From NCBI RefSeq assembly GCF_014836645.1, contig NZ_JACSQM010000001.1:124001-188000 (forward strand): a DNA stretch of 64,000 nucleotides. The letters are read 5' to 3'. Below, one piece after another: positions 1 through 8,279 of this stretch. The position numbers and the translations under genes were made by a program. Numbering within the stretch: the first letter of the stretch is position 1; each line of letters starts with the position of its first letter. The stretch comes from Fictibacillus norfolkensis (GTDB lineage Bacteria; Bacillota; Bacilli; Bacillales; Fictibacillaceae). Under the pieces are notes generated by a model. That model had not been told where the DNA came from and made no database searches. It worked only from the letters and a program-made list of their open reading frames with translations.

Positions 1-312
1 AATTAAATCATTATTTTTTGATGGTATTGCATGAATTATTTCACCTACAGTTGTTTCTAACTCTTTGTATCTTTTTTGGACATTAGCTCTGCCATCTGTA
101 CCTATCTTTCTGATGTCAGATTTAATCTGTTCTAATTTCTTATTAACTTCTGTGTATATCTCAACTCTTCTGTAGTTTTGAATAACTCCTAAAGTTTCAC
201 TTGCTTTATTTGCATATTTTCTTGCTTTAAGCCAAGCTGTGACTGCTACAATACCTGAAATGATTCCAATAAAATCTGCTAATTTTCCTACCACATTTAA
301 AAAGCTATCCAT
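1..312 (-). CDS. Unknown membrane-anchored coiled-coil protein (C-terminus off window)
   Basis: Open frame from an ATG at 312 to the left edge without a stop: 104 residues visible, C-terminus missing. Residues about 12-29 (ADFIGIISGIVAVTAWL) form one hydrophobic helix. A basic, heptad-like helical stretch rich in K, E and R follows, so a single-pass protein with a cytoplasmic coiled coil is likely. The start lies 3 nt behind the stop of the next upstream gene, so the two are translationally coupled. No family recognised. It belongs to the AT-rich integrated element that carries the recombinase at 1194-2210. Coding is supported by the long open frame and the coupling; function is unknown. Confidence 0.7.
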   Translation of the reverse strand, partial: MDSFLNVVGKLADFIGIISGIVAVTAWLKARKYANKASETLGVIQNYRRVEIYTEVNKKLEQIKSDIRKIGTDGRANVQKRYKELETTVGEIIHAIPSKNNDLI

Positions 313-315
313 TTA

Positions 316-690
316 TTAAAACCCTTTTTTAATGTGTTGATATTTTGGTAAAACTCTATACAGCTCATCAAACACTTCTTCCCATCTATCATTTTCCCAA
401 AATGCTCTAGTTAATGATTCTACAAAGTGATAATTCCCACTATGTTGAGGAACTATTTCATACATCTCATCCTCAAATTTACCATGACTAACCTTTTCTT
501 TATTATCTATTTTTGTTCTGTACCTATCCATCAAATCCATGATGAGATTGTACTGTTTTTTTGTAATATCATATTCATAAATGGCTCTATCCACAGATGT
601 ATTTGAAAAAAGCAAGTTCTGTCTGAAAGTAATTAATTCTATAGTTTCTTCAAGCTCTTGAATTCTTTTTAATAAATCATTGTTCTCCAA
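316..690 (-). CDS. Unknown 124-aa helical protein, possibly DUF1878-like
   Basis: Starts at TTG 690, with a GGGGG Shine-Dalgarno about 8 nt upstream. Residues 1-30 look like a short coiled coil. The C-terminal half contains an acidic region, YHFVESLTRAFWENDRWEEV, that reminds me of the small Bacillus DUF1878 (YhaI-type) proteins; I could not check this. It is the first gene of a two-gene unit with the membrane protein at 1-312, 3 nt apart. There is no signal peptide and no obvious catalytic motif. Its place inside an integrated element next to a recombinase makes an accessory role (phage, mobile-element or defence function) possible, but that is inference. Confidence 0.75.
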   Translation of the reverse strand: MENNDLLKRIQELEETIELITFRQNLLFSNTSVDRAIYEYDITKKQYNLIMDLMDRYRTKIDNKEKVSHGKFEDEMYEIVPQHSGNYHFVESLTRAFWENDRWEEVFDELYRVLPKYQHIKKGF

Positions 691-795
691 TTTGAGTCCC
701 CCTTAGTTTTTTAACACCCCTATTTAAATAAACTACTTATACACTAGAATCCCCATGAGAAATTAGCTAAGCAATTAAGATTCTACCTACCTCTA

Positions 796-828
796 AATAA
801 TAAAAGGAGCTGACCAAATCAGCATCCT
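796..828 (-). terminator. Terminator of the 85-aa gene
   Basis: On the minus strand GGATGCTGA, a short loop and TCAGCTCC are followed by TTTTATTATT. The hairpin arms are 819-827 and 806-813. It lies 10 nt beyond the stop codon at 838. Confidence 0.8.
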
Positions 829-837
829 CTTTATGAC

Positions 838-1095
838 TTACCATACTCCATTGTTACTTAAGTAAATCTTAGTAAGGTAGCCAGACAATAGGTTGTAGTA
901 ACCCTCATCATTATGAAAAGGCTGTTTAGCAACCTTATCCTCTGTTAGATATTCATTAACTAGTAGAAACTCTCTTGCTTTGCTAATCCATAACTCATAT
1001 AATTCATGTTTAGCTTTTCCATTTTCAAAAGTAAAACTTTCCCCTAGCTTTAGCATCTCATCTAACCAAGTATCCATCTCAGCATTTTTCATCAC
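838..1095 (-). CDS. Unknown 85-aa acidic protein of the integrated element
   Basis: 85 codons from GTG 1095, or 84 from the adjacent ATG at 1092. A GGTGGTG Shine-Dalgarno lies just upstream and a strong terminator just downstream, so it is a monocistronic small gene. The product is acidic and helical, with several aromatic residues and no membrane segment or cysteine motif. No family recognised. It sits between the recombinase and the unknown gene pair at the left edge, and shares their AT-rich composition. Confidence 0.7.
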   Translation of the reverse strand: MMKNAEMDTWLDEMLKLGESFTFENGKAKHELYELWISKAREFLLVNEYLTEDKVAKQPFHNDEGYYNLLSGYLTKIYLSNNGVW

Positions 1096-1160
1096 TTTTC
1101 ACCACCTTCTACACTCAACTATACTACTAATTTCTGTATTTAAAAATACAAAAACATACA

Positions 1161-1183
1161 AAAAAACCTGCTAGAATAGCAGG
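1161..1183 (-). terminator. Terminator of the recombinase gene
   Basis: Perfect 7-bp hairpin CCTGCTA/TAGCAGG (1167-1173 and 1177-1183), followed on the minus strand by TTTTTTTG. It lies about 10 nt past the recombinase stop. Confidence 0.85.
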
Positions 1184-1193
1184 AGTAAAAGTA

Positions 1194-2210
1194 TTATAAG
1201 TATTCCCTAAGGTTGTCAGCAACTTCCTCAACATCTAAGTCCAAATACTGAGTTGTGACAGCTAAATTAGAGTGTCCTAAGGCTTTAGAAATTAATGCAA
1301 GGTTAGCCCCTTTTTCTAATAAAGTCTTAGCATAGCCCCTTCTAAGGGCATGAGGATTTATGTTATCTAACCCATACTTTTTAGCATATTTATTTAACTG
1401 CTTTGAAATAGCATTGTTTGTAGACTTTGTATTAAGAGATGTGCCTTTGTAACTTATGAACAGATATGAATTTTTTTGCCCATAGTAAGTTCTAATTTTA
1501 TTGTTCTGATTCATAAGAACCTTTAGCAAATGTAGTAGTTCATCATCAAGAGGCAGCTTTAAAAGTTTATGGTTCTTTAATATTGTACCATCCATACATA
1601 ATTGCTTATTTTCAAAGTCAATATGCCTTTCTTGGAGTTGCCCCAGTGTATTAATTCTTACACCAGTTCTATAAAGAGTAAGAACTGCCACAGCATCTCT
1701 GAGACCAATAAAGGTATTTAAGTCTAACAAAGATAGCAAAACCATTACATCATCCTTCTTAGCACCTTTTTTAACCTGTTTATCAACTTTAATATTGATG
1801 CTATGCCAAAATTTTGAGCTGAACCACCCATTATTGAAACACTTACCTAGAATAGCCTTTAAGCATTTGAGCCTTGTCAGCTTAGTCTGATTAGATACTG
1901 CCATTGAATTAAGCCACAGATAAATACTATCTGTTGTAATATCCTCAAGGTATTCAACATTTGTAACCTTCCTAAACTGTGCCATGTAGCTTATATAATC
2001 AGTCATAGTCCTCTCTCTGTATCCACTAACTGTCATTTGCTGAATAATTACTTCCATAACACTGTCTAAGTCTCTGCCATCTTTCTTACTTGTTTTAGCT
2101 GTTGTAGGTACCTTTGCCCCTGATAACTTTTCTTGTATACCTGTAATATTTCCTTGATTAAACAGATTAATGTCTGCCTCTACATCAAATATGCCTTTTT
2201 TCTTTGTCAT
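1194..2210 (-). CDS. Tyrosine recombinase / integrase
   Basis: 338 aa site-specific recombinase. Residues about 45-150 form the SAM-like core-binding domain and the C-terminal 180 the catalytic domain. Visible catalytic motifs are TGVRINTL (first Arg), HALRRGYA (His-x-x-Arg), LGHSNLAVTTQYL (Gly-His) and the nucleophilic Tyr in QYLDLDVEE. Length and motif order are usual for XerC/D-like and phage or ICE integrases. It ends in its own terminator and lies 160 bp beyond the 3' end of tRNA-Arg(TCT), the classic place for an integrase that uses a tRNA 3' end as attB. It most likely integrates and excises the AT-rich element whose end is seen here. Confidence 0.93.
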   Translation of the reverse strand: MTKKKGIFDVEADINLFNQGNITGIQEKLSGAKVPTTAKTSKKDGRDLDSVMEVIIQQMTVSGYRERTMTDYISYMAQFRKVTNVEYLEDITTDSIYLWLNSMAVSNQTKLTRLKCLKAILGKCFNNGWFSSKFWHSINIKVDKQVKKGAKKDDVMVLLSLLDLNTFIGLRDAVAVLTLYRTGVRINTLGQLQERHIDFENKQLCMDGTILKNHKLLKLPLDDELLHLLKVLMNQNNKIRTYYGQKNSYLFISYKGTSLNTKSTNNAISKQLNKYAKKYGLDNINPHALRRGYAKTLLEKGANLALISKALGHSNLAVTTQYLDLDVEEVADNLREYL

Positions 2211-2274
2211 ACTGTCTCCTCCATTGTGGCTAATAAGTTGGAGGTAGCAGAACTTTTGCTGAAATATTGTAGGT

Positions 2275-2321
2275 ATAAAAAAGAGGATGCTCCCACAGTG
2301 TTATAATCTGTGATAGCATCC
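2275..2321 (-). terminator. Terminator downstream of tRNA-Arg
   Basis: Minus-strand hairpin GGATGCT...CACAG / CTGTG...AGCATCC (arms 2315-2321 and 2285-2291), then TCTTTTTT. It would end transcription coming from the tRNA genes before it enters the recombinase region. If the attachment site lies in the tRNA, this terminator belongs to the integrated element. Confidence 0.8.
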
Positions 2322-2370
2322 CTTATCTGTTCAAAACCCTGTCATATCAAGGGTTAGACTGTAAGTATTA

Positions 2371-2447
2371 TGGCGTCCCAGGAGAGATTCGAACTCCCGA
2401 CCGTACGCTTAGAAGGCGTATGCTCTATCCGGCTGAGCTACTGGGAC
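2371..2447 (-). tRNA. tRNA-Arg (anticodon TCT)
   Basis: 77-nt cloverleaf on the minus strand. Acceptor GTCCCAG pairs with CTGGGAC. The anticodon stem TACGC/GCGTA encloses CTTCTAA, giving anticodon TCT. The T arm carries TTCGAAT and the 3' CCA is encoded. The 3' end faces the tyrosine recombinase, so this gene is the probable insertion target of the element to its left. Confidence 0.96.
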
Positions 2448-2635
2448 ATATGTATTGGAGCCCCTTTCGCATAGCAATGGCGCTTTCCGCAATTACCATG
2501 CGCTGCGGGCACACAGTGATTTGTTCCACCCGTCGACTGTGGATACAAATATATTTTTATCATGCATTTTAATTGTAAGATCTGTTAACTTCAGATGTAA
2601 CTTTTCATGGACCATTTGAACGTGAGAAAAACAAA

Positions 2636-2709
2636 TGGAGCGGGTGATGAGAATCGAACTCACGACCAGAGCTTGGAAGGCTCTTGTTTTACCACTAAAC
2701 TACACCCGC
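2636..2709 (-). tRNA. tRNA-Gly (anticodon TCC)
   Basis: 74-nt cloverleaf on the minus strand. Acceptor GCGGGTG/CACCCGC; anticodon stem AGAGC/GCTCT around CTTCCAA gives TCC; T loop TTCGATT; encoded CCA. It precedes tRNA-Arg by 188 bp and both probably share the promoter at 2744-2772. Confidence 0.96.
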
Positions 2710-2743
2710 AGACAATTTAGACCTTGTCGCGACGACATAACTA

Positions 2744-2772
2744 AATATACATGATATCTAAATTATAGTCAA
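2744..2772 (-). promoter_or_regulatory. SigA-type promoter of the tRNA genes
   Basis: Minus strand: TTGACT (2767-2772), 17-bp spacer, TATATT (2744-2749), 35 bp upstream of the tRNA-Gly 5' end. Confidence 0.75.
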
Positions 2773-2790
2773 CCCATTTTCTTAACTTTT

Positions 2791-3321
2791 TTATTTTCTT
2801 ACCGTTTTCTTTTCAAATGTTCTACTTAACTGATCGATACGTATACCATCGAGTGAATAAAAACTTACCGAAATACTATTATCTTCAATTTCTAATAAAG
2901 CATAAGTCTTTTCAAACGAACCTCTAGGCAGCCTGATACTGCCTGGATTAATAAAAATCATTCCCTCACGTTCAAATGCCTCAGCTATGTGTGAGTGCCC
3001 AAAACAAGCAATTGTTGCGCCTGTTTCCTCTGCTCTGTATGCTAGTGAAAGATAAGACATTTTTACATCGTATAGATGACCATGTGTTATATATATACAT
3101 GTTTCTCCCAGCAGCTCAATGGCTTCGTTAGGAAAATCATCGCCTAAATAATCCATATTTCCTTTAACCGTTACAAATCCAGACATTTCTTTAGATGATG
3201 TCGAAAGCTCAGAATCACCGCAATGGATCATAAGATCTACTTTATTTTGATAGCGGCTCTTTAACGTTTCTAACTCATCTGTTAACCCGTGACTATCACT
3301 AACGATTAAGGCTTTTCCCAT
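2791..3321 (-). CDS. ysnB: YfcE/MJ0936-family metallophosphoesterase
   Basis: 176 aa calcineurin-like phosphodiesterase, orthologous in position to B. subtilis ysnB. Metal-binding motifs in order: SDSHG (residues 8-12), HCGDSE (about 33-38), GNMD (about 54), THGH (about 79) and GHSH (about 108-111), followed by NPGS. This is the compact YfcE type, which hydrolyses phosphodiesters with Mn or Ni in vitro; the cellular substrate is unknown. Its start overlaps the end of rdgB by 16 nt, so the two genes form one operon. Confidence 0.93.
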   Translation of the reverse strand: MGKALIVSDSHGLTDELETLKSRYQNKVDLMIHCGDSELSTSSKEMSGFVTVKGNMDYLGDDFPNEAIELLGETCIYITHGHLYDVKMSYLSLAYRAEETGATIACFGHSHIAEAFEREGMIFINPGSIRLPRGSFEKTYALLEIEDNSISVSFYSLDGIRIDQLSRTFEKKTVRK

Positions 3322-3914
3322 AAGAGATCCTCCTCATTGATCAGTTTTTTTAGTTTTTCCAAAGCTATTGCTCTATGACTAATTTTATTTTTTTCTTCTT
3401 TTGCTAACTCTGCCATCGAACGATTTAATTGAGGAAGAAAGAAAATCGGATCATACCCGAAACCTTCCGTTCCCTTCTTTTCTCTTAAGATCTGACCTTT
3501 ACATTCACCTTTTACAACTAGCGTTTCTTTTTGAGGTCTTGCAAAAGCCAAAGCACATACAAATTGAGCGTTTCTATCGTTATCTTCAACATCCTGAAGT
3601 TCTTCTAAGACTTTGTTCATGTTCTCTTCATCACTTTTATGTATACCTGCATATCTAGCTGAATAAACGCCAGGTCGTCCTTCTAACGCATGAATTTCTA
3701 ATCCAGAGTCATCTGCAATAACAGGAATATTCATCTGTTTAGAAATGGTTTCAGCCTTTAAAATAGCGTTCTCTTCAAAAGTGACTCCTGTTTCTTCAAC
3801 ATCAGGACTTCCTTCAATATCGTTTAAAGAAAGGATTTCAACTCCAAGGCTTTCAAACATGGATTGTAATTCTTTAGCTTTGCCTCTATTTTTCGTTGCG
3901 ACTAAAATTTTCAT
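3306..3914 (-). CDS. rdgB: dITP/XTP pyrophosphatase (Ham1 family)
   Basis: 202 aa house-cleaning nucleotidase (ysnA in B. subtilis) that hydrolyses dITP, ITP and XTP to monophosphates and keeps deaminated purines out of DNA. It begins ATKNRGKAKEL, the Ham1 N-terminal signature, and contains ADDSGLEI and GRPGVYSARYAG, the metal and substrate loop, plus EGFGYDPIF near the C-terminus. Full length for the family. It is coupled to ysnB. In B. subtilis rph lies directly upstream; here a terminator and about 130 bp separate it from gerM. Confidence 0.95.
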   Translation of the reverse strand: MKILVATKNRGKAKELQSMFESLGVEILSLNDIEGSPDVEETGVTFEENAILKAETISKQMNIPVIADDSGLEIHALEGRPGVYSARYAGIHKSDEENMNKVLEELQDVEDNDRNAQFVCALAFARPQKETLVVKGECKGQILREKKGTEGFGYDPIFFLPQLNRSMAELAKEEKNKISHRAIALEKLKKLINEEDLLWEKP

Positions 3915-3993
3915 GTGGTTTATTCCTCCGATAAAAGTAAATCTTAACTTAATGAATCAATATGTTAAATCCCTATATTAATATGGACAAAAT

Positions 3994-4018
3994 AAAAAAG
4001 AAGCGAATATCTCGCCTC
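3994..4018 (-). terminator. Terminator of gerM
   Basis: Minus strand GAGGCGA, 5-nt loop, TCGCTTC (one G-U pair), then TTTTTT. It separates gerM from rdgB and ysnB, which must therefore have their own promoter. Confidence 0.75.
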
Positions 4019-4044
4019 TTTACTGTATCACAACCTATTTGATT

Positions 4045-5091
4045 TTAAAATTCACCTGTATTCACTTCTTTAGGTCTTGAAACTGGAGCAGTGAGTTCTT
4101 TCCCTTTTTCATTAAAGATCTTTGACTTCCCATCGACTTTAATCGCTACTTTCTTCACTTCAGATAGTTCAGTAAGAGAAAGAACAATTGAATTTAATAC
4201 TTCATCTGCAATCATGCTTTCTTCTTTGTTATCCAGTAAAGCTCCATTGAAGTTTAGTGTAACCACACCATCTTTGACGACAGGTGTACTCAACAGTTTC
4301 ACATCTGTTCTAAAATCTGTTAGAAGGCTGCTCTCAGCAGAAGGGCCATCAATTAGATGTTCGATCGTTGCTGTTACTTTATCTGTTCCCTCTTTTGCAA
4401 CTCGGCGCGTTACAGGTACATAATACGTTTGATCCTGTGTCTGTGCCAAGAAATAGAGCGTTACGAGTTCACTATTCGTGATATCTGCCACACTGCCATT
4501 TTCGAGGTTTATACCGTCAACGCGACTCACACCGTCACCAACTGGTGTATTGTTAACAGGCATTGAATTTTGGTTCTTTCCTGCGATTTGTATTTTAACT
4601 TTCTTTATGTTGTCAAACTGAGTAAGTGTAAATGTAATAGCTTGCAGAATCTTCATTTCATCCGCTGCATTATACTCTGTGAACTCTTTAGAAAAATTTG
4701 CTGTAGCTGTTCCTTTTTTGATATTTACCGATAACACTTCTGTATCTGCTGGCAGAACAGCTTGAAAACCGTTAGGAAGCAAATTACTGATTGGCCCATC
4801 TTTCACAAGATACTGCAGTACTTGTTTAGCCGTTTCATCGTTCTTTGGAAGAGCTAGTACCTGTGGGACAACCATCCCGTTGCTGTCGAATAAAAACAGT
4901 TGCCGCTTATTCGTTTGCTCTGCACTCGCTGCTTTATCCTTCTTATCAAGTGACTGACCTTCTTTCACGTAATTCACTTTAGGGGGATCAAGCTCATTTC
5001 CTGCTTTCTCTCCCCATAGTCCGCAACCTGATACCAGCAATGAAGCTGATAATATGATAAGCGGTGCTCCTGACTTCATCATTTTGCGCAT
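4045..5091 (-). CDS. gerM: Germination/sporulation lipoprotein GerM
   Basis: 348 aa from the ATG at 5091, chosen because AGGAGG lies 6 nt upstream; a longer reading from TTG 5106 would run through that Shine-Dalgarno. The N-terminus has a lipoprotein signal ending in LLVSGCG, so it is exported and lipid-anchored. Two GerMN domains follow (residues about 70-195 and 215-335), each with a VTLYF- or LFLFD-type strand and a V..ATIEHLIDGP- or AKQVLQYLVKDGP-type segment. Known role of the family: spore cortex formation and germination, with a partner in forespore engulfment. Monocistronic: hairpins lie on both sides. Confidence 0.93.
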   Translation of the reverse strand: MRKMMKSGAPLIILSASLLVSGCGLWGEKAGNELDPPKVNYVKEGQSLDKKDKAASAEQTNKRQLFLFDSNGMVVPQVLALPKNDETAKQVLQYLVKDGPISNLLPNGFQAVLPADTEVLSVNIKKGTATANFSKEFTEYNAADEMKILQAITFTLTQFDNIKKVKIQIAGKNQNSMPVNNTPVGDGVSRVDGINLENGSVADITNSELVTLYFLAQTQDQTYYVPVTRRVAKEGTDKVTATIEHLIDGPSAESSLLTDFRTDVKLLSTPVVKDGVVTLNFNGALLDNKEESMIADEVLNSIVLSLTELSEVKKVAIKVDGKSKIFNEKGKELTAPVSRPKEVNTGEF

Positions 5092-5193
5092 ACTTTCCCT
5101 CCTCAAGTGGTTTGTACTACTATGTATACGAGCTACCCTCTCCCGTTAGACCACTTGTACAAAAAATAAAAGAGATTGGCATTAATCAAAAGA

Positions 5194-5228
5194 AAAGAGC
5201 AGAATCCCTAAATGGATTCTACTCTTTT
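5194..5228 (-). terminator. Terminator of racE
   Basis: Long hairpin AAAAGAG(T/C)AGAATCC / GGATTCT(G/A)CTCTTTT around ATTTAG; T-rich on both exits, so it may work both ways. It lies between racE and gerM. Confidence 0.8.
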
Positions 5229-5279
5229 CATTTCAATATTCTCATTATGAGGTAACCTAATTTTCGTGTTTTTTGAAAA

Positions 5280-6080
5280 CTACAACTTAATACATTCTAC
5301 TTTTTCAATCTTGCGGTCTAGCCAATGGTTAGCGATCTTCAGGAAATGATTGCTCTCTGCTGTAGCTAAGAATCGATGCATCGGTTTAGCATCTTCTGTA
5401 TTTAAGAGCCCGCTATGATCTAAGATGACAGAAACTTCACGCGCAGTTTCTGCACCTGAACAGATCAACGTGATATGTTCACCCATCACTTGCTGTATGA
5501 CAGGTCTTAACAGAGGGTAATGAGTGCATCCCAAGATTAACGTATCGATGGAAAGATCCTTAAGCGGATATAACGTTTCTGAAACTGCGCTTAATGTCTC
5601 TTCACCTGATAACTTTCCTTGTTCAACAAGCGGAACAAACAACGGACATGCTAAACTTTCTACGATCACATCATTACGAATCTGCGTTAGTGCCTGTTTA
5701 TAAGCACCACTATTGATCGTTCCGACTGTCCCGATTACACCGACATGATTATTTTTCGTCGCTTTTAAAGCGGAACGGGCACCAGGATGGATAACACCTA
5801 AGACCGGAATGTCTAACTTTCTCTTCGCTTCTTCTAATACTGCTGCAGTAGCTGTATTACAAGCGATAACGAGCATCTTAATCTCCTGTTCTAAAAGAAA
5901 GTCAATCATTTCCCATGTATAAGTCCTAACCTCTTCAAAAGGTCTAGGGCCGTACGGACACCTTTTTGTGTCTCCTAAATATATGATCTCTTCTTTCGGC
6001 AGCTGCTTCATGATCTCTCTTGCAACCGTTAAACCTCCCACTCCTGAATCAATGACTCCAATGGGTCTATTCAAAAACAT
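5280..6080 (-). CDS. racE: Glutamate racemase
   Basis: 266 aa cofactor-independent racemase making D-glutamate for peptidoglycan and, in some bacilli, poly-glutamate. Signature catalytic cysteines are in ACNTATA (about 74-80) and GCTHYPLL (about 185-192); the N-terminal [13 protein letters not shown] and [10 protein letters not shown] are typical. ATG 6080 leaves only about 3 nt to the GAGG. A TTG two codons downstream (6074) has better spacing and gives MNRPIGVID, closer to the B. subtilis protein, so the start is uncertain by two codons. Neighbours: gerM downstream; upstream the PTS block rather than ysmB and gerE. Confidence 0.95.
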   Translation of the reverse strand: MFLNRPIGVIDSGVGGLTVAREIMKQLPKEEIIYLGDTKRCPYGPRPFEEVRTYTWEMIDFLLEQEIKMLVIACNTATAAVLEEAKRKLDIPVLGVIHPGARSALKATKNNHVGVIGTVGTINSGAYKQALTQIRNDVIVESLACPLFVPLVEQGKLSGEETLSAVSETLYPLKDLSIDTLILGCTHYPLLRPVIQQVMGEHITLICSGAETAREVSVILDHSGLLNTEDAKPMHRFLATAESNHFLKIANHWLDRKIEKVECIKL

Positions 6081-6185
6081 CGCCTCATCTCTATATACAT
6101 TACTGGCGTTTAATCACTGTTTTCTATTCTGCTAATATTTTTATGAAAATGCAAGACCATTCGTTAATGGAATGTTTTAAACCCT

Positions 6186-6211
6186 CGCAACCTGGAGCGG
6201 AAATCAACCAC
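6186..6211 (-). repeat. Fragment of the fold-back intergenic repeat
   Basis: On the minus strand this reads GTTGATTTCCGCTCCAGG plus TTGC, identical to the left core of the full copies at 26519 and 55067. The rest of the element is missing. Confidence 0.7.
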
Positions 6212-6247
6212 TCCCGTGTCCAACCATATTACCTCAAACATCTATAG

Positions 6248-6282
6248 AAAAAGACTATGGAAATTTCCCCATAGTCTTTTTT
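6248..6282 (-). terminator. Terminator of the ptsG-ptsH-ptsI operon
   Basis: AAAAAGACTATGG / CCATAGTCTTTTT (6248-6260 and 6269-6281), directly behind the ptsI stop. Confidence 0.88.
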
Positions 6283-6287
6283 CTACT

Positions 6288-8000
6288 TTAGAAATTTTCT
6301 TCTGCAAACTTCACAACGTCTTCCATCGTTTCCATTTGTAGAATTTCATCCATGTGTGCACTTATCTTTTCTTTAGACAGACCTAGGATCTGACTACGAG
6401 CAGGAAGTACAGATGTAGCACTCATCGAGAATTCATCGAGGCCGAGTCCAAGAAGAATTGGAATTGCGATCGGATCGCCTGCCATCTCCCCACACATACC
6501 AGCCCATTTGCCTTCCTTATGAGCTGCATCAATAACCATTTTTACTAATCTTAAGATCGCTGGATTGTACGGCTGATACAAGTAAGAAACTTGTTCGTTC
6601 ATACGATCAGCAGCCATCGTATATTGAATCAAATCGTTTGTACCGATGCTAAAGAAGTCAACTTCTTTAGCAAATGTATCTGCCATTACGGCTGTTGATG
6701 GAATTTCCACCATGATACCTACTTCAATGGATTCAGATACTTTTATACCTTCTGAAGCGAGCTTTTCTTTTTCCTCTAACAAAATACCTTTAGCAGCACG
6801 GAATTCTCCAAGTGTTGCAATCATCGGGAACATGATTTTCAAGTTCCCATATTGGCTTGCTCGAAGAAGTGCTCTAAGTTGTGTACGGAAAATTTCTTGC
6901 TCTTCTAAGCAAAGACGAATCGCACGGAATCCTAAGAAAGGATTTAACTCTTTCGGAAGATTTAAATAAGGAAGCTCTTTATCTCCACCAATATCAAGTG
7001 TACGGATGACTACTGGTTTACCTTCCATCTTTTCAAGCACTTCACTGTATGCCTTGAACTGCTCTTCTTCAGTTGGAAGTTGGTCACGGCCCATATAAAG
7101 GAATTCTGTACGGTATAAACCAACGCCTTCTGCACCGTTTTCTAGAACACCTTTTACATCAGCTGGTGTTCCAATATTAGCTGCAAGCTCAACTTGAACA
7201 GAATCGCTTGAGAATGTTTTTTCATTCACTAGCTTTGCCCATTCCGCTTTTTGGTCTTGATATTGTTTTTGTTTCTCTTCATATGTTGCGATTTCATCGT
7301 CAGTCGGATTCACGATTACGTGTCCATCCAGACCGTCGATGATTACCACTACACCGTTCTCAACATTTTCCGTAATTGTTTTAGTTCCTACTACTGCAGG
7401 AATCTCCATTGAACGTGACATGATTGCTGAGTGAGAAGTTCTCCCACCAATGTCAGTTGCAAATCCTTTAACAAAATTACGGTTTAATTGAGCTGTGTCG
7501 GAAGGAGTTAAATCTTCTGCTAAGATGACAACTTCTTCTGTGATGCTTGCAGGTGTTGTAAACGTCACATTTAACAAGTGTGCTAAAACTCGTTTTGAAA
7601 CGTCACGAATATCTGCAGCACGCTCTTTCATATATTCGTTATCCATGGATTCAAACATATTGATGAACATGGATGAAACATCGTCCATTGCTGCTTCGGC
7701 GTTAACCTTTTCATTTTCAATCTTTTGTTTTACAGCATCAACTAGTTCTGGATCGCTCAAAACAAGAAGATGGGCAGCAAAAATCGCTGCCTTATCTTCG
7801 CCTAACTCTTTGTTCGCTTTTTCTTTTATAACAGAAAGTTCTTCTTTAGAAACTTTAAGCGCTGCTTCAAAACGCTCTATCTCACTCGCAGAATCGGAGA
7901 TCGATTTTCTTTCGATCGTTAATTCAGGGTTTTGAAGAACAAACGCTTTTGCGATTGCGATGCCGGCTGATGCTGCAATACCTGAAATTTTTTCAGACAT
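6288..8000 (-). CDS. ptsI: PTS enzyme I
   Basis: 570 aa phosphoenolpyruvate-protein phosphotransferase, the first phosphate carrier of the sugar phosphotransferase system; cytoplasmic dimer. The N-terminal domain carries the phospho-histidine in [13 protein letters not shown] (about 185-197). The C-terminal PEP-binding barrel carries [39 protein letters not shown] and MCGEMAGDP with the catalytic Cys. Full length. The start overlaps the ptsH stop by one base, so translation is coupled. Confidence 0.97.
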   Translation of the reverse strand: MSEKISGIAASAGIAIAKAFVLQNPELTIERKSISDSASEIERFEAALKVSKEELSVIKEKANKELGEDKAAIFAAHLLVLSDPELVDAVKQKIENEKVNAEAAMDDVSSMFINMFESMDNEYMKERAADIRDVSKRVLAHLLNVTFTTPASITEEVVILAEDLTPSDTAQLNRNFVKGFATDIGGRTSHSAIMSRSMEIPAVVGTKTITENVENGVVVIIDGLDGHVIVNPTDDEIATYEEKQKQYQDQKAEWAKLVNEKTFSSDSVQVELAANIGTPADVKGVLENGAEGVGLYRTEFLYMGRDQLPTEEEQFKAYSEVLEKMEGKPVVIRTLDIGGDKELPYLNLPKELNPFLGFRAIRLCLEEQEIFRTQLRALLRASQYGNLKIMFPMIATLGEFRAAKGILLEEKEKLASEGIKVSESIEVGIMVEIPSTAVMADTFAKEVDFFSIGTNDLIQYTMAADRMNEQVSYLYQPYNPAILRLVKMVIDAAHKEGKWAGMCGEMAGDPIAIPILLGLGLDEFSMSATSVLPARSQILGLSKEKISAHMDEILQMETMEDVVKFAEENF

Positions 8001-8266
8001 TACTCACCAAGCCCTTCCTTTTTCATTACATTTTCTAATGCTGCGATTGCTTCTTCTGCATCTGAACCTTCTGCTTTGATCACGATTGAAGATCCTTGTT
8101 GGATTCCAAGGCTCATTACGCCCATGATAGATTTTAAGTTAACGCTTTTTCCGTTGTAGTCAAGTGTGATATCTGAGCTGAACTGACCTGCTTGGTTAAC
8201 TAAAGTTGTTGCTGGACGTGCGTGGATTCCTGATTCGCTCGTTACTTTGAATGTTTTTTCTGCCAT
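8000..8266 (-). CDS. ptsH: Phosphocarrier protein HPr
   Basis: 88 aa. His15 in [11 protein letters not shown] accepts phosphate from enzyme I. Ser46 in [12 protein letters not shown] is the regulatory site of HPr kinase, so it can act as CcpA corepressor in Gram-positive carbon catabolite control. Upstream Shine-Dalgarno AAAGGGG; 13 nt behind ptsG and overlapping ptsI. Confidence 0.97.
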   Translation of the reverse strand: MAEKTFKVTSESGIHARPATTLVNQAGQFSSDITLDYNGKSVNLKSIMGVMSLGIQQGSSIVIKAEGSDAEEAIAALENVMKKEGLGE

Positions 8267-8279
8267 GATAATTACCCCT

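Noticed and set aside
980-1174. Plus-strand ORF opposite the 85-aa gene
   Set aside because: Antisense to a better-supported gene with RBS and terminator; no RBS of its own.
2448-2635. A third tRNA or small RNA between the two tRNA genes
   Set aside because: The segment with CCCTTTCGC and GCGCTGCGGGC can form short stems but no cloverleaf or T-loop motif is present.
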